DNA of 64,000 bases from Deinococcus phoenicis (GTDB lineage: Bacteria; Deinococcota; Deinococci; Deinococcales; Deinococcaceae). Both the position numbers and the translations under genes were made by a program. The stretch is taken from positions 113,766 to 177,765 of the forward strand of contig NZ_JHAC01000004.1 in the NCBI RefSeq assembly GCF_000599865.1, given 5' to 3'. Below are positions 24,504 through 40,345 of this stretch, one piece after another. Within the stretch, counting starts at the first letter, position 1. Each line of letters starts with the position of its first letter. A model generated the notes under the pieces. That model was not told the origin of the DNA, did not search any database, and saw only the letters and a program-made list of their open reading frames with translations.

Positions 24504-24641
24504 TTGTGTTAAGGTATTACTTATAAGTATTAGAAGTAAGGGATATGGAGTAAGTGAATAGTTCTAGAATATCCAATATATCTATCTAAACCCCTGTTTT
24601 ATGTGGAATAACTCCATTCACAATATAATATATAATATAAT

Positions 24642-24668
24642 CCCCTATTAGACTCAGTTTAGTAGGGG
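24642..24668 (+). terminator. Likely terminator of the 94-aa gene
   Basis: CCCCTA (24642-24647) pairs with TAGGGG (24663-24668), with a few inner pairs; TATTTTGT follows. It lies about 140 bases after the stop. Confidence 0.5.
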
Positions 24669-24838
24669 TATTTTGTATCTAATAGGGTATATAGATTCAT
24701 ATACTAAGCATATGAGCTAATTTTGTATGAGTAGACTTGTTTTATAAGGCTGTTGGGCAGAATGTTGGGTAGGGGGTCTGTTGGACCGGATTCACACAGT
24801 AGCCGGGGCAGTGGGGCAGCAGCAGGGCAGCAGCTCCA

Positions 24839-24857
24839 CCTGTGAACCTGGGGCAGC
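24839..24857 (+). repeat. 19-bp direct repeat, copy 1 (possible integrase arm site)
   Basis: CCTGTGAACCTGGGGCAGC, identical to 24997-25015. Both lie within 300 bases of attR and contain the CTGTGA word, the position expected for arm-type integrase or Xis sites. Confidence 0.7.
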
Positions 24858-24996
24858 CTAGAAGCTCACAGCAGGGCCGTAGACACCCCAGCTAGGTCTG
24901 CTGAGGTAGACCCTGGGTAGATAATTCTGAGGTTAATTCCACCCTAGAATTATGTCTATAACATTCACACTAATACGGCTTAGTGCAAACTGCACC

Positions 24997-25015
24997 CCTG
25001 TGAACCTGGGGCAGC
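24997..25015 (+). repeat. 19-bp direct repeat, copy 2 (possible integrase arm site)
   Basis: Identical to 24839-24857, 158 bases apart, about 110 bases from attR. Confidence 0.7.
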
Positions 25016-25123
25016 AGCCCACCTGTGGAAAACAGCAGTCGGATGCAGTTACACTACCCCTGCGGCACTAAGTTGGCAGTAAAAACGCTGTGTGTGACGG
25101 TGTTATGGGGATTGAGCTTTGCG

Positions 25124-25170
25124 GCGGCCGATTTTAAGTCGGATGCGTCTACCGATTCCGCCATCCCGGC
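25124..25170 (-). pseudogene. Right attachment repeat: truncated tRNA-Leu 5' part (attR)
   Basis: Exact 47-base copy of the tRNA from its 5' end through the anticodon arm; the variable arm, T-arm and acceptor 3' strand are missing. TATACT at 25185-25180 lies nine bases upstream, so this is the original promoter now feeding a broken tRNA. A stable tRNA-half transcript is possible. Confidence 0.9.
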
Positions 25171-25186
25171 ATGGAGCGCAGTATAG

Positions 25187-25212
25187 AAAAAACCCCACCT
25201 GTGGGGGTGGGG
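25187..25212 (-). terminator. Terminator of ssrA
   Basis: Read leftward: GTGGGG/CCCCAC-type stem (25212-25207 with 25198-25193), 8-base loop, then six Ts (25192-25187). It lies seven bases after the encoded CCA of tmRNA and abuts the -10 box of the truncated tRNA. Confidence 0.8.
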
Positions 25213-25218
25213 CTGCCT

Positions 25219-26664
<1,446 letters not shown>

Positions 26665-26666
26665 AT

Positions 26667-27611
26667 TTATCCTTCCTGACGTTGGGGGACCAGCACCGGC
26701 AAGGCTCCCGCCCAGACCTCCACCTGCACCACGCCCGACACGCCCGGCTGCGCGGCGCGGATCTCGCCGTCCACGTGGAAGACCTGTCCCAGGTAGGGAA
26801 TCTGGAGGCGGCGAACGGGGTCGTTCAGGACGCTGGGGAGGTCCTCGAAGCGGTCCTGCGCGAGGGCGGCGAGGTAAGAGAGCAGGCCGCCCCGCCCCTC
26901 GGCGTTCACCTGGATCACGTTCAACTGCCCGTCAAAGGGATCGGCGGTGGTGGCGAGGCGCAGCCCGGGGCCGGTCGCCTTGATGTTCATCACTTCCACC
27001 AGGGTGGAAGACACCTCGGGCTGCACCTCTCCGTCCAGCGTCAGGGCCAGCGGCAACGGCTCGAACTTCGCGAACGTGGTGGCCACCGCACTGACCGCCC
27101 TCAGCGGACTCTTGCTGCCTTCCGGATCGTACTCGTCCAGCACCTCGGCAAAGGCCCCGCAGCCGCAGGCTTCCAGAAAGAGGTCCTCACCCCAGGGGGC
27201 CTGGATGCGCCCCAAGTCGAGCGCCCTCGTCCCGGCGTTCGCGTACCGGGCGATCACGTCCAGGGGATCACCCTCCACCCCCAGCGTCCGCGCGATGTTG
27301 TTCGCCGTGCCCATCGGCAGGATGCCCAGGCGCACGTCCGCCCGGCCCGCCAGATGCAGCGCCGCTGCCCGCACCGTGCCGTCGCCGCCCGCCACGAACA
27401 CCGTGCCGCGCGCGTGCCCCAGCGCCGCCGCGAGGTCGGCCTCGTCCTCGGTGGCGCGGTACACGGGCCGGTAGCCCTGCTGCGCCAGCGCCTCCACCAG
27501 CAGGTCGGGGCTGGCGCGCCGGCTGCTGCCCGCCCGGGCGTTGAAGATCAGGGTGGCGTCGGTCGCGTCCATGCTGACGGGTGAGGAGACGGTCTGGGTG
27601 TCGAGGGTCAC
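26667..27611 (-). CDS. Diacylglycerol kinase family lipid kinase
   Basis: A 314-residue DAGK/YegS-type kinase. NARAGSS near the start and VFVAGGDGTVRAAA (the GGDGT nucleotide loop) near residue 70 are diagnostic, with PMGTANNIARTLG following. It phosphorylates diacylglycerol or a related lipid, returning it to phospholipid synthesis. The GTG at 27611 is chosen because TACATT lies six bases before it; an in-frame ATG at 27629 would include that -10 box. Confidence 0.87.
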   Translation of the reverse strand: MTLDTQTVSSPVSMDATDATLIFNARAGSSRRASPDLLVEALAQQGYRPVYRATEDEADLAAALGHARGTVFVAGGDGTVRAAALHLAGRADVRLGILPMGTANNIARTLGVEGDPLDVIARYANAGTRALDLGRIQAPWGEDLFLEACGCGAFAEVLDEYDPEGSKSPLRAVSAVATTFAKFEPLPLALTLDGEVQPEVSSTLVEVMNIKATGPGLRLATTADPFDGQLNVIQVNAEGRGGLLSYLAALAQDRFEDLPSVLNDPVRRLQIPYLGQVFHVDGEIRAAQPGVSGVVQVEVWAGALPVLVPQRQEG

Positions 27612-27696
27612 GGGAGAAATGTAATCCATCCCGGCTTGTCACCGCAGCCGGAAAGGCCGTGTTCAGCGCCGGGATGGGGGGGGTTCGGATCTGCCC

Positions 27697-29874
27697 TCAG
27701 TCGGAAGCCAGCAACTCCTGTTCCTGCACGCGCACCTCGCCGTGGGCCTGCCAGCGGTGGAGGGCGTCCGTCAGGTCCGGCATGATCCAGCCGCGTTCGC
27801 TGGTCAGGGCGCTGAAGGCAGGCCGGGGGGCGGGCAGGCCCAGTGCCGAGCCGGGGACGCCTTCCACCAGATCAGGGTTCAGCCCGGCGGCCCCGGCCAC
27901 CTGCCGCGCGAACTCTGCCCAGCTCACGGCCCCGGCGTTCGCCAGGTGCCACAGGCCCCCCTCCCCGTCGATCAGCAGGTCCAGGGCGGCGTGCGTGAGG
28001 TCCGGGACATAGGTGGGCGACACGATCTGGTCACAGGCCACCCGCACGGGTTGCCCGGCCTGCAACTCACGCCGCACGTAGGCCGCGAAGTTGTAGGGGT
28101 CCCAGGGGCCGAAAAAGGCGCTGGTCCGCACCACCAGGGCCTCCGGCAGCGTCGTCAGAACGCCTTCCTCGGCGGCGCGCTTGCTGCGGCCGTAGGCGTT
28201 CAGGGGGTTGGGGGGGTCCGATTCGACGTAGGGGGCACCCTTGCGCCCGTCGAAGACCAGGTCGGACGAGAAGGTCAGCAGGCGCACATCCTGTCCAGCG
28301 CAGGCCCGGGCCAGCACCTGCGGGCCTGCCGCGTTCTCGCGGTCGTTGCGCGGGTCACGCTCGGCGTCGTCCACCCGCACGTAGCCCGCCGCGTTCACGA
28401 TGGCCCAGGGCTGGTGCGTCTCCAGCGCCGTCTCCACCGAGCGGGGATCGGCGATGTCGAGGTCCTGGCGTGAGAGAAGCTGGTACGGCAGGCCGCGCAG
28501 CTCGCAGGCGCGGGCAAAGGCGCGGCCCAGCGTGCCGGTGGCCCCGCTGATCAGCAGGGGGCGTCCGGCGGGGCGCTCGGCCCGCACGGCCCCGAAGGCC
28601 GGGAAGGTGAGGCGTTCCCCCCGCCGCCACCAGCCCGGCCCGGTCAGCACCGGATGGCTGGCCGGCTTCCCGGTGCCGAGTTCGCGGGCGAGCTGCGCCA
28701 GGGCGGTGGGGCGCGGCTCGGGGGCGCGCACGTCCCACAGGCCGCTCTCGTAGTGACCGCTGCGGCGGGTCAGCAGGCTGTTCCACTCGAACGCGCCCAG
28801 GGCCGCCCAGGCTGTCACCGCCCGCACGTCCGCACCTTCCCGGCGTACCTGCTCGGCCTCCTGCCAGGCCCCGTGCAACCAGCGGAGCTGCTCCTCGCGG
28901 GTGCAGCCCAGGTGAACTTCCGTGATGGCGAGGGGCCGGGCGTAGCGTGCGTGCGCCTCCCGCAGCCGCTCGCCCACGCCGCCGATGCCGCTTCCGCGCA
29001 CCCGCACCGCCTCCACGTCGGCGTATACGTCGCGGCTGTTGCTGCCGTGGGTGTGCGGCGGATACCGGTGCAGGCGCTCGTCGAGGAAGCGCTCGCTGGT
29101 CACGTACACGTTCAGGCCCAGCACGTCCGGCGGGCAGGGATGCTCGGCGAACCACAGCACCTCGCGCGCGCTGGCCCCCGCCCAGCGCAGGTAGCTCCAC
29201 ATCGGGTGGGCCTCGTCCACCTGCCCCAGCAGCAGGTCGAAGCTCAGCCAGCGCCGCTCGTTCTCGAAGTCGGCCTGCCCCCTCAGCCGGGCCGTGCTGA
29301 AGATGTGCCCCAGGTCCTCGGTCTGGATCAGCTGCGCCTGGGGGTTGACCTGCCGGATGGCCCGCATCGCCAGCACCGTGGCGCGCAGCTGGTGCAGCAG
29401 CGCCTTCCAGAAGCTTCCCTCGTCGCGGGCGTGCGGATACCAGTGCCCGTACAGCGCCGAGAAACGGGCGGTGGTCAGCGGCTCATTGACGGGCGTGTAC
29501 GCCGTGACGTGGGGATAGCGTTCGGCCACGGCGCGCGCATAGGCCGCCAGCCCCTCCGCGAAGCCGGGGTCGAGCAGATGCGTGTGGCGCGGGCCGCTGC
29601 CGTGATGCACCAGGCCTACGATGGGTTCCACCCCATATTCTGCGAGGCGGGTCAGCCGCGCGTCGGCCCAGGTCCAGTCGGCCTGCGCCAGCTCCCCCGG
29701 CGCGGTGCGTTCCCACAGCAGCGGAAAGCGCAGCGCGCTGGCGCCCAGTGAGGCGAGGCGGCCGATATCGTCCAGACGGCGGTCGAAGCCGCTGAGGGAC
29801 AGCTGGTCGAGGGTGTCTTCCCCCACGCGGCTGACCGTCGGCTCGACGCCCACCCACAGTTCCAAGTTCCCCAT
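27697..29874 (-). CDS. Fusion of GH1-like glycosidase and RmlD-like sugar-nucleotide reductase
   Basis: A 725-residue two-domain protein. Residues 1-400 resemble glycoside hydrolase family 1, with the acid/base glutamate in TPVNEP (near 126) and the nucleophile position in ITEVHLG. Residues about 438-725 form an extended SDR like dTDP-4-dehydrorhamnose reductase: SGATGTLGRAF, NAAGYVRVDDAE, LLTFSSDLVFDG and the YGRSK active site. The fusion suggests one enzyme makes or trims a deoxyhexose-containing glycan. GGGGAGG precedes the ATG. Confidence 0.87.
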   Translation of the reverse strand: MGNLELWVGVEPTVSRVGEDTLDQLSLSGFDRRLDDIGRLASLGASALRFPLLWERTAPGELAQADWTWADARLTRLAEYGVEPIVGLVHHGSGPRHTHLLDPGFAEGLAAYARAVAERYPHVTAYTPVNEPLTTARFSALYGHWYPHARDEGSFWKALLHQLRATVLAMRAIRQVNPQAQLIQTEDLGHIFSTARLRGQADFENERRWLSFDLLLGQVDEAHPMWSYLRWAGASAREVLWFAEHPCPPDVLGLNVYVTSERFLDERLHRYPPHTHGSNSRDVYADVEAVRVRGSGIGGVGERLREAHARYARPLAITEVHLGCTREEQLRWLHGAWQEAEQVRREGADVRAVTAWAALGAFEWNSLLTRRSGHYESGLWDVRAPEPRPTALAQLARELGTGKPASHPVLTGPGWWRRGERLTFPAFGAVRAERPAGRPLLISGATGTLGRAFARACELRGLPYQLLSRQDLDIADPRSVETALETHQPWAIVNAAGYVRVDDAERDPRNDRENAAGPQVLARACAGQDVRLLTFSSDLVFDGRKGAPYVESDPPNPLNAYGRSKRAAEEGVLTTLPEALVVRTSAFFGPWDPYNFAAYVRRELQAGQPVRVACDQIVSPTYVPDLTHAALDLLIDGEGGLWHLANAGAVSWAEFARQVAGAAGLNPDLVEGVPGSALGLPAPRPAFSALTSERGWIMPDLTDALHRWQAHGEVRVQEQELLASD

Positions 29875-30120
29875 TCAAACCTCCCCGGTGCTGCCCGGCC
29901 CAGGGCCGCAGCGCCGTTCCCGGTTGCCACCTGTCGGCAGGCCAAACGTGGCACGTTCCCCTCACACGCCCTGCCACCAGGCGCCTGCACAGGCGGTCCC
30001 CGCCGGTCAGGAGCAAGGAAAATCATTCACGAGGCTGTCTCTGACCCAGGGGGCCAGAAACCTGCCCAGCATTCTGGTGCGCCCCGGCGCCGGGAGGTCG
30101 CAGAAAGGGACGTGAAAAAC
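29875..30120. other. Intergenic region upstream of the GH1-RmlD gene
   Basis: 246 bases without a supported gene. It must hold the leftward promoter of the fusion gene and the 3' end of the leftward phosphatase gene. No clear promoter or hairpin is seen. Confidence 0.4.
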
Positions 30121-31161
30121 TTAATGTTCTTCGGTGGCCCCTCTTTCCTTCGGCTCAGCCCGGCTCATCCTGACCCGGCTTTCAGGCCAGGAAGGACGCG
30201 GTCCCGGCACGGAAGAGGCAGAAAGTGGGGGGGAGGTCGCCAGGAATTCGGCCAGCAGCGGGCGGTGGTCGCTTCCAGCGTTCTCCAGCACCCGCGCCCG
30301 CACCGGCGTCAGGCCACCGGCCATCAGGTGGTCGATCCGCAGAAACAGGCCCGGAAAGGTCCAGCCGGGGCCGCGCCCGGCCCGGTCGTGCGCGTCGGGG
30401 CCGAAGGCCTGCCGGAGCCGCCGGTACACCGCCCCGCGCGGCGGCGTGTTCAGGTCGCCGCCCAGCAGCACCGGCCCCGGCTCCCGCGCGGCGAGGCTCG
30501 CCAGCAGCGCCACCTGTTCGGCCCGCACGTCCCGAGTCTGCCGCAGCTGGGCCAGGTCGCCCCGCAGGGCGCTCGACACCAGCACGGTCCCCAGGTGGGC
30601 GTTGACCACCCGCAGATTCTGGCCCTGCCAGCGCACCCGCGTTTCCAGAAAATTCCGCCCGCTGCCCGGCGCGGCGAAGGTCTGGGCGCTCAGCACGGGC
30701 AGGCGCGCGAGGGTCATCACCTCATGCCCGGTCCGGACGGTGTAGCCGGGCAGCCGGGCCAGCAATTCCCCCCGGAAGTCGGGCCGCACGAAGTTCGTCT
30801 CCTGAAGCAGCAGCAGGTCGGCGTCCGCGCCACGCAGGGCCGCCGCCAGCCGCTCCGGGGTGCCCAGCATGCCGCGCGCCGCATTGAACGTCACGACCCG
30901 CAGGGTGCCGCCCTGCTGGGGCTGCCAGTGGAGCAGGCCCGCGCCCCACGCCGCCAGCAGCAGGCCCGCCAGCGCCACCGCCACGCCCCTACGCCGCCAC
31001 ACCGTCCAGGCCAGCACGAACGGCGCGGGCAGCAGCCAGACCACGGCGGGCGCGTAGGCGAGGAGCAGGGTGGGCACCGTCCGTTCCCCGACGAACTCGC
31101 CCAGCAGCCAGACCAGCGCGGCGGTCAGCAGGTACAGCCAGGCGAGGCGCGAGCGGAACAT
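30121..31161 (-). CDS. Membrane-anchored endonuclease/exonuclease/phosphatase family protein
   Basis: A 346-residue protein. Residues 1-90 contain three hydrophobic segments (WLYLLTAALVWLLGEF and others). Residues about 95-310 are an EEP domain: VTFNAARG, LLLLQETN, VVNAHLG, GGDLNTPP and the terminal SDHRPLLAEF with metal and catalytic His/Asp. Such enzymes hydrolyse phosphodiesters of nucleic acids or phospholipids. The tail is Pro/Ser/Arg-rich. The ATG at 31161 has GGGAGG nine bases upstream; the longer reading is not supported. Confidence 0.83.
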   Translation of the reverse strand: MFRSRLAWLYLLTAALVWLLGEFVGERTVPTLLLAYAPAVVWLLPAPFVLAWTVWRRRGVAVALAGLLLAAWGAGLLHWQPQQGGTLRVVTFNAARGMLGTPERLAAALRGADADLLLLQETNFVRPDFRGELLARLPGYTVRTGHEVMTLARLPVLSAQTFAAPGSGRNFLETRVRWQGQNLRVVNAHLGTVLVSSALRGDLAQLRQTRDVRAEQVALLASLAAREPGPVLLGGDLNTPPRGAVYRRLRQAFGPDAHDRAGRGPGWTFPGLFLRIDHLMAGGLTPVRARVLENAGSDHRPLLAEFLATSPPLSASSVPGPRPSWPESRVRMSRAEPKERGATEEH

Positions 31162-31281
31162 CAAAAAGAGCCTCCCACCCGGAGGTGAGAGGGAAGATTC
31201 TGGGCTGCCGGCTGTGGAGTATGGGAAGGACCCTCGGCGGGCGCTTTTCCTGCCGTGTTCCTGCACCCCACAGCCCACAAC

Positions 31282-32994
<1,713 letters not shown>

Positions 32995-33334
32995 TTTATC
33001 TATGGTGGTTCACTTCCTTCTGGGGTTGTGGGAGGTGGGTGGGCGGTTTGTGGGAAAGGCACTCCGGGCCACCCGGACAGCGTCCGCGCGGCGGTGTGGG
33101 GGCACGTTCCGGCATCACCTCAGGGTAAACCGGGGGAGCTTCGGAGAACGTGTGCCTTTACTTGACGTTCTTGATCATCGTGCAACCAGGGTGACATGCG
33201 GGCCGGGGCGGGGGCATCCGCCGAGTGGCGGAGGGGCGGAGGGATGCCTACCGGTGAAACTGGCCCCCTCGCGCGCCCCGACCCCTTCCAAAAGCCGCCG
33301 CCCCCGACTTGACGTTGGGGGCAGCTCGGCTTTC
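32995..33334. other. Intergenic region between hflX and tRNA-Ser
   Basis: It holds the leftward hflX promoter region (TAGATA-like box just before the GTG) and the terminator of tRNA-Ser. The decamer ACTTGACGTT occurs twice (near 33159 and 33307), probably by chance. No gene is supported. Confidence 0.45.
33290..33333 (-). terminator. Terminator of tRNA-Ser
   Basis: Read leftward from the encoded CCA: AAAGCCG (33333-33327) pairs with CGGCTTT (33297-33291), and CCCCC (33321-33317) with GGGGG (33305-33301), ending in a short T run. Confidence 0.65.
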
Positions 33335-33426
<92 letters not shown>

Positions 33427-33623
33427 GTGTGGTTGCTTGCCGGCGGGGGCCGGTGGGCGTCCGGGAGTGTAGCACAGGCGCGGGCGCGGGGGAAGGCCGG
33501 GTGAAGGCGCAGTGGCGCAGGCCGGGCACCTTCTGCCCCATCTTCGCCCACGCGGACCAGGCCCCTGAGGCATGGAAGGTGCGGCCCGGCCCCTTGCCGG
33601 TGGCCCCACCGGGGAGGCCCGCC

Positions 33624-34551
33624 ATGAGACGAACCCTGACGCTGCTCGCCTGCGCGCTTGGCCTGGGCACGGCGCTGGCGGTCACCCACGTGCCGGGCAC
33701 GTACACCTAATTACTCGTCCCAGCGCGATCCGATCACGGACGCGAACACCAGCCGCATCTCTATCGACGAGGTGAATGACACCTCTGGTCAGACAGCCCT
33801 CATCCTGCGCTGCGCCGACCGAGACCGGCCCGAACTGTGGGCGTCCCTCACCTCCGAGAACGACCTGATCTCGGCGGAACAGGCCGAGCAGGGCCTCAAA
33901 CCCGCCCTCACCATCCGGCTGGGCGACGACCCCCCGGTGGTCCTGCGCGGCAGCGATCTGGTGAGCGTGGTCGATGCCCGCGAGGCCATCATGACCCGGC
34001 AAATCGGGTTCCAGGGGCCGGTGGTCCGGCGCATTGTGAATGGCCTGAATGCCGGAAAACGGCTGGTGGTGCGGATACACCGGGTGTCTGGGGAGCAGGC
34101 GCTGACCTATACCTTTCCGGGCGCGGGTTTCGGGACAGCCTGGGCGGGCGTGAACGGGTGCGAGAGCTTTGGTTCATCCTCCAGCACAGCCCCCAGCGCG
34201 GCCCGGGTGGGACTGCTAGCGGGCCGGGCGCACCTCTGTGACCTGGTGGTGGAAACTGTCCCCAACGGCGCGCGGCCTGTCAGCGCCGAATTCCGCTATG
34301 AGCTGGAGTACCGGGATAGCACCGGCGCGGGCAAGCTCACGTTGCCGGGCGTGGACCACTGGCCTCCTGCGGGCGGCACCGTCACCCGCTTCCGGCAGGA
34401 GGGGAACCGCCTGATCTTCACCCTGCCACTGAATGTGCGCGACCGCACCGACCGGGTGTATACCAGCCTGAACGTGACAGGCCGCATCACCTTCAGCAAT
34501 GGCAGCAGCAAGAACGTCTACGAGCCGCTGCCGGTGCTTCCGCCGTACTGA
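33624..34551 (+). pseudogene. Exported protein of unknown function, frameshifted after the signal peptide
   Basis: The ATG at 33624 with GGGGAGG upstream opens a clear signal peptide (MRRTLTLLACALGLGTALA, then VTHVPGTYT), but the frame stops at TAA 33708-33710. The next frame, read by skipping one base, continues NYSSQRDPITDANTSR for 280 residues to 34551 without interruption, with secreted-protein features and two cysteines (NGCESF, HLCDL). A single inserted base or a sequencing error explains this best. No family is recognised. Confidence 0.75.
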
Positions 34552-34592
34552 CCCTGCCCGGCTGCCCGGCCCGCTGCATTACAGTTGGGCGC

Positions 34593-36212
<1,620 letters not shown>

Positions 36213-36327
36213 GAGAGGGGTTCAGCAGATCGCGCGTGAAGCGCTGGGAGGGTCAGGAACGGCTGGCCCTCCCCCCCTTCCTTCGGAACGGTGCCCGTTC
36301 CCCGCGCTGCCCCGCTGAACGCTTTCC

Positions 36328-36900
36328 CTACCCCCGCACCCCCAACAGTGCGTAAGCCATCAGCGCCAGCTTTTCGCGCAGCAGATACCGCCGGTTCGGG
36401 TGGGCGCTCAGCGGGCTGGCACTGGCGTCGGCCTCCAGCCCGAGGGCATGGGCCAGGGCCAGGGCGCGCGGTGCGTGGGCCTCGTCGGTGACGAGGGTGA
36501 CGGGCGTGCCGGGCAGCAGCAGGGGGCGGGCGTTGCGCAGGTTCTCCACGGTGGTGCGGCTGCGCGTCTCCGCGATCAGGGAGGCTCCCGGGACGCCCTG
36601 ACGGCGCAGGTAGCTCGTGCCGACCTCGCCCTCGCTGTGGGGGTCGCCGGGCCTGCGTCCGCCCGTCACCACGATGGTCTGCACGCCGCCTGCCCGGTAC
36701 AGGCCGAGGGCGTGGTCGAGGCGGCGCTGAAAGGCGGGGCTGGGCCGCCCGGCATACTGGGCGGCTCCTAGCACCACCAGCACCGCGTGGGGCCGCTCGG
36801 CGCGGGGGGCGCGCGCCGGGGGCAGCAGCAGGAAGCCCAGCGCCAGCGCACCCAGCAGCAGCAGGGGCAGCAGCGTCAGCGTGGAGCCTCGGGCGCGCAT
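36328..36900 (-). CDS. YdcF/SanA-like DUF218 protein
   Basis: A 190-residue membrane-anchored protein. A hydrophobic N-terminus (LTLLPLLLLGALALGFLLLP) precedes a DUF218 domain with VVLGAAQYAGRPSPAFQRRLDHAL, VVTGGRRPGDPHSEG and LVTDEAHAPRALALA. Family members act in the cell envelope (ElyC, SanA), but the reaction is unknown. TACGCT lies within the six codons above the ATG at 36900, so the longer start at 36918 would contain the -10 box and is rejected. Confidence 0.8.
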   Translation of the reverse strand: MRARGSTLTLLPLLLLGALALGFLLLPPARAPRAERPHAVLVVLGAAQYAGRPSPAFQRRLDHALGLYRAGGVQTIVVTGGRRPGDPHSEGEVGTSYLRRQGVPGASLIAETRSRTTVENLRNARPLLLPGTPVTLVTDEAHAPRALALAHALGLEADASASPLSAHPNRRYLLREKLALMAYALLGVRG

Positions 36901-36997
36901 GTGCGGCGAGCGTAGCATGCCCGTGACCTGCCTTCCGTTGCCGTGCCGGGGGCCGTGCTACGCTCACCGTCAATTCCCGCCGGGAGTGACCTTACTT

Positions 36998-39919
<2,922 letters not shown>

Positions 39920-40255
39920 GTGGCCCGCCCCCGTCTCAACCACCCGGAACCGCCCCAGGCGCTCCACCTCGCCCGGCTGGCCCAGGGGACGCCCGGCGAG
40001 TGGGTCACGCTTCCCGGCGGCCTGCTGCGGGTGCTCGCCCTGCAAGGCAAGGTTGCTGGCCCCGCCGTTTCCGGCTGGCTGACCTGCCTCACGGGTGAGG
40101 CGCTGCTGGACCTGCCGCAGGGGGAATTCGTGCGCCTGCGCGCCGCTGAAGGCTACCGCGTGGGGCTGGACGAAGCCTGGGAAGCGTTGCCCGTCAAGGC
40201 GGGCACGGTCCTGCTGCTGGTGCCGGGCGGCCTGGAACCGCCGCCGGCCCTTTGA
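39920..40255 (+). CDS. Small protein of unknown function downstream of topA
   Basis: A 111-residue protein whose GTG follows the topA stop with no gap, so it is translated by coupling. The sequence (GEWVTLPGGLLRVLALQGKVAGPAVSGWLTCLTGEALLDLPQGEFVRLRAAEGYRV) has the short strands and glycines of a small beta-barrel such as a cupin, but no metal-binding histidines. Function unknown. Confidence 0.6.
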   Translation: MARPRLNHPEPPQALHLARLAQGTPGEWVTLPGGLLRVLALQGKVAGPAVSGWLTCLTGEALLDLPQGEFVRLRAAEGYRVGLDEAWEALPVKAGTVLLLVPGGLEPPPAL

Positions 40256-40345
40256 GCGGCTGGCCCCCGGAGGTGCGCGAACTGTGAGCTGGGGCGGTGT
40301 GGAGAACTGTAAGAGGCGGGCTGGCACACTCGGAAGGGACTGCTG

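Larger units (their letters stand above)
24504..25123. other. Non-coding right arm of the element
   Basis: No convincing gene. The first half is extremely A+T-rich (palindrome TACTTATAAGTA at 24518-24529). The second half is rich in CAGCAG, GGGGCAG and CTGTGAA words and holds the 19-bp repeats near attR. It probably contains integrase arm-binding sites. Confidence 0.55.
21615..25170. mobile_element. 3.56-kb integrated element at tRNA-Leu(UAA)
   Basis: The segment runs from the 5' end of tRNA-Leu to the end of the second 47-bp repeat. It carries a tyrosine integrase just inside the left end, an excisionase-like HTH gene, two unknown genes and long non-coding stretches. Base composition falls from about 70% G+C outside to near or below 35% in places (24050-24720). 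It has no capsid, replication or conjugation genes, so it must be a minimal element mobilised by others or a remnant. The word TCACAG/CTGTGA occurs 23 times. Confidence 0.88.

Noticed and set aside
33158..33316. Repeated decamer ACTTGACGTT near tRNA-Ser
   Set aside because: Only two copies, one inside a terminator stem; probably chance.
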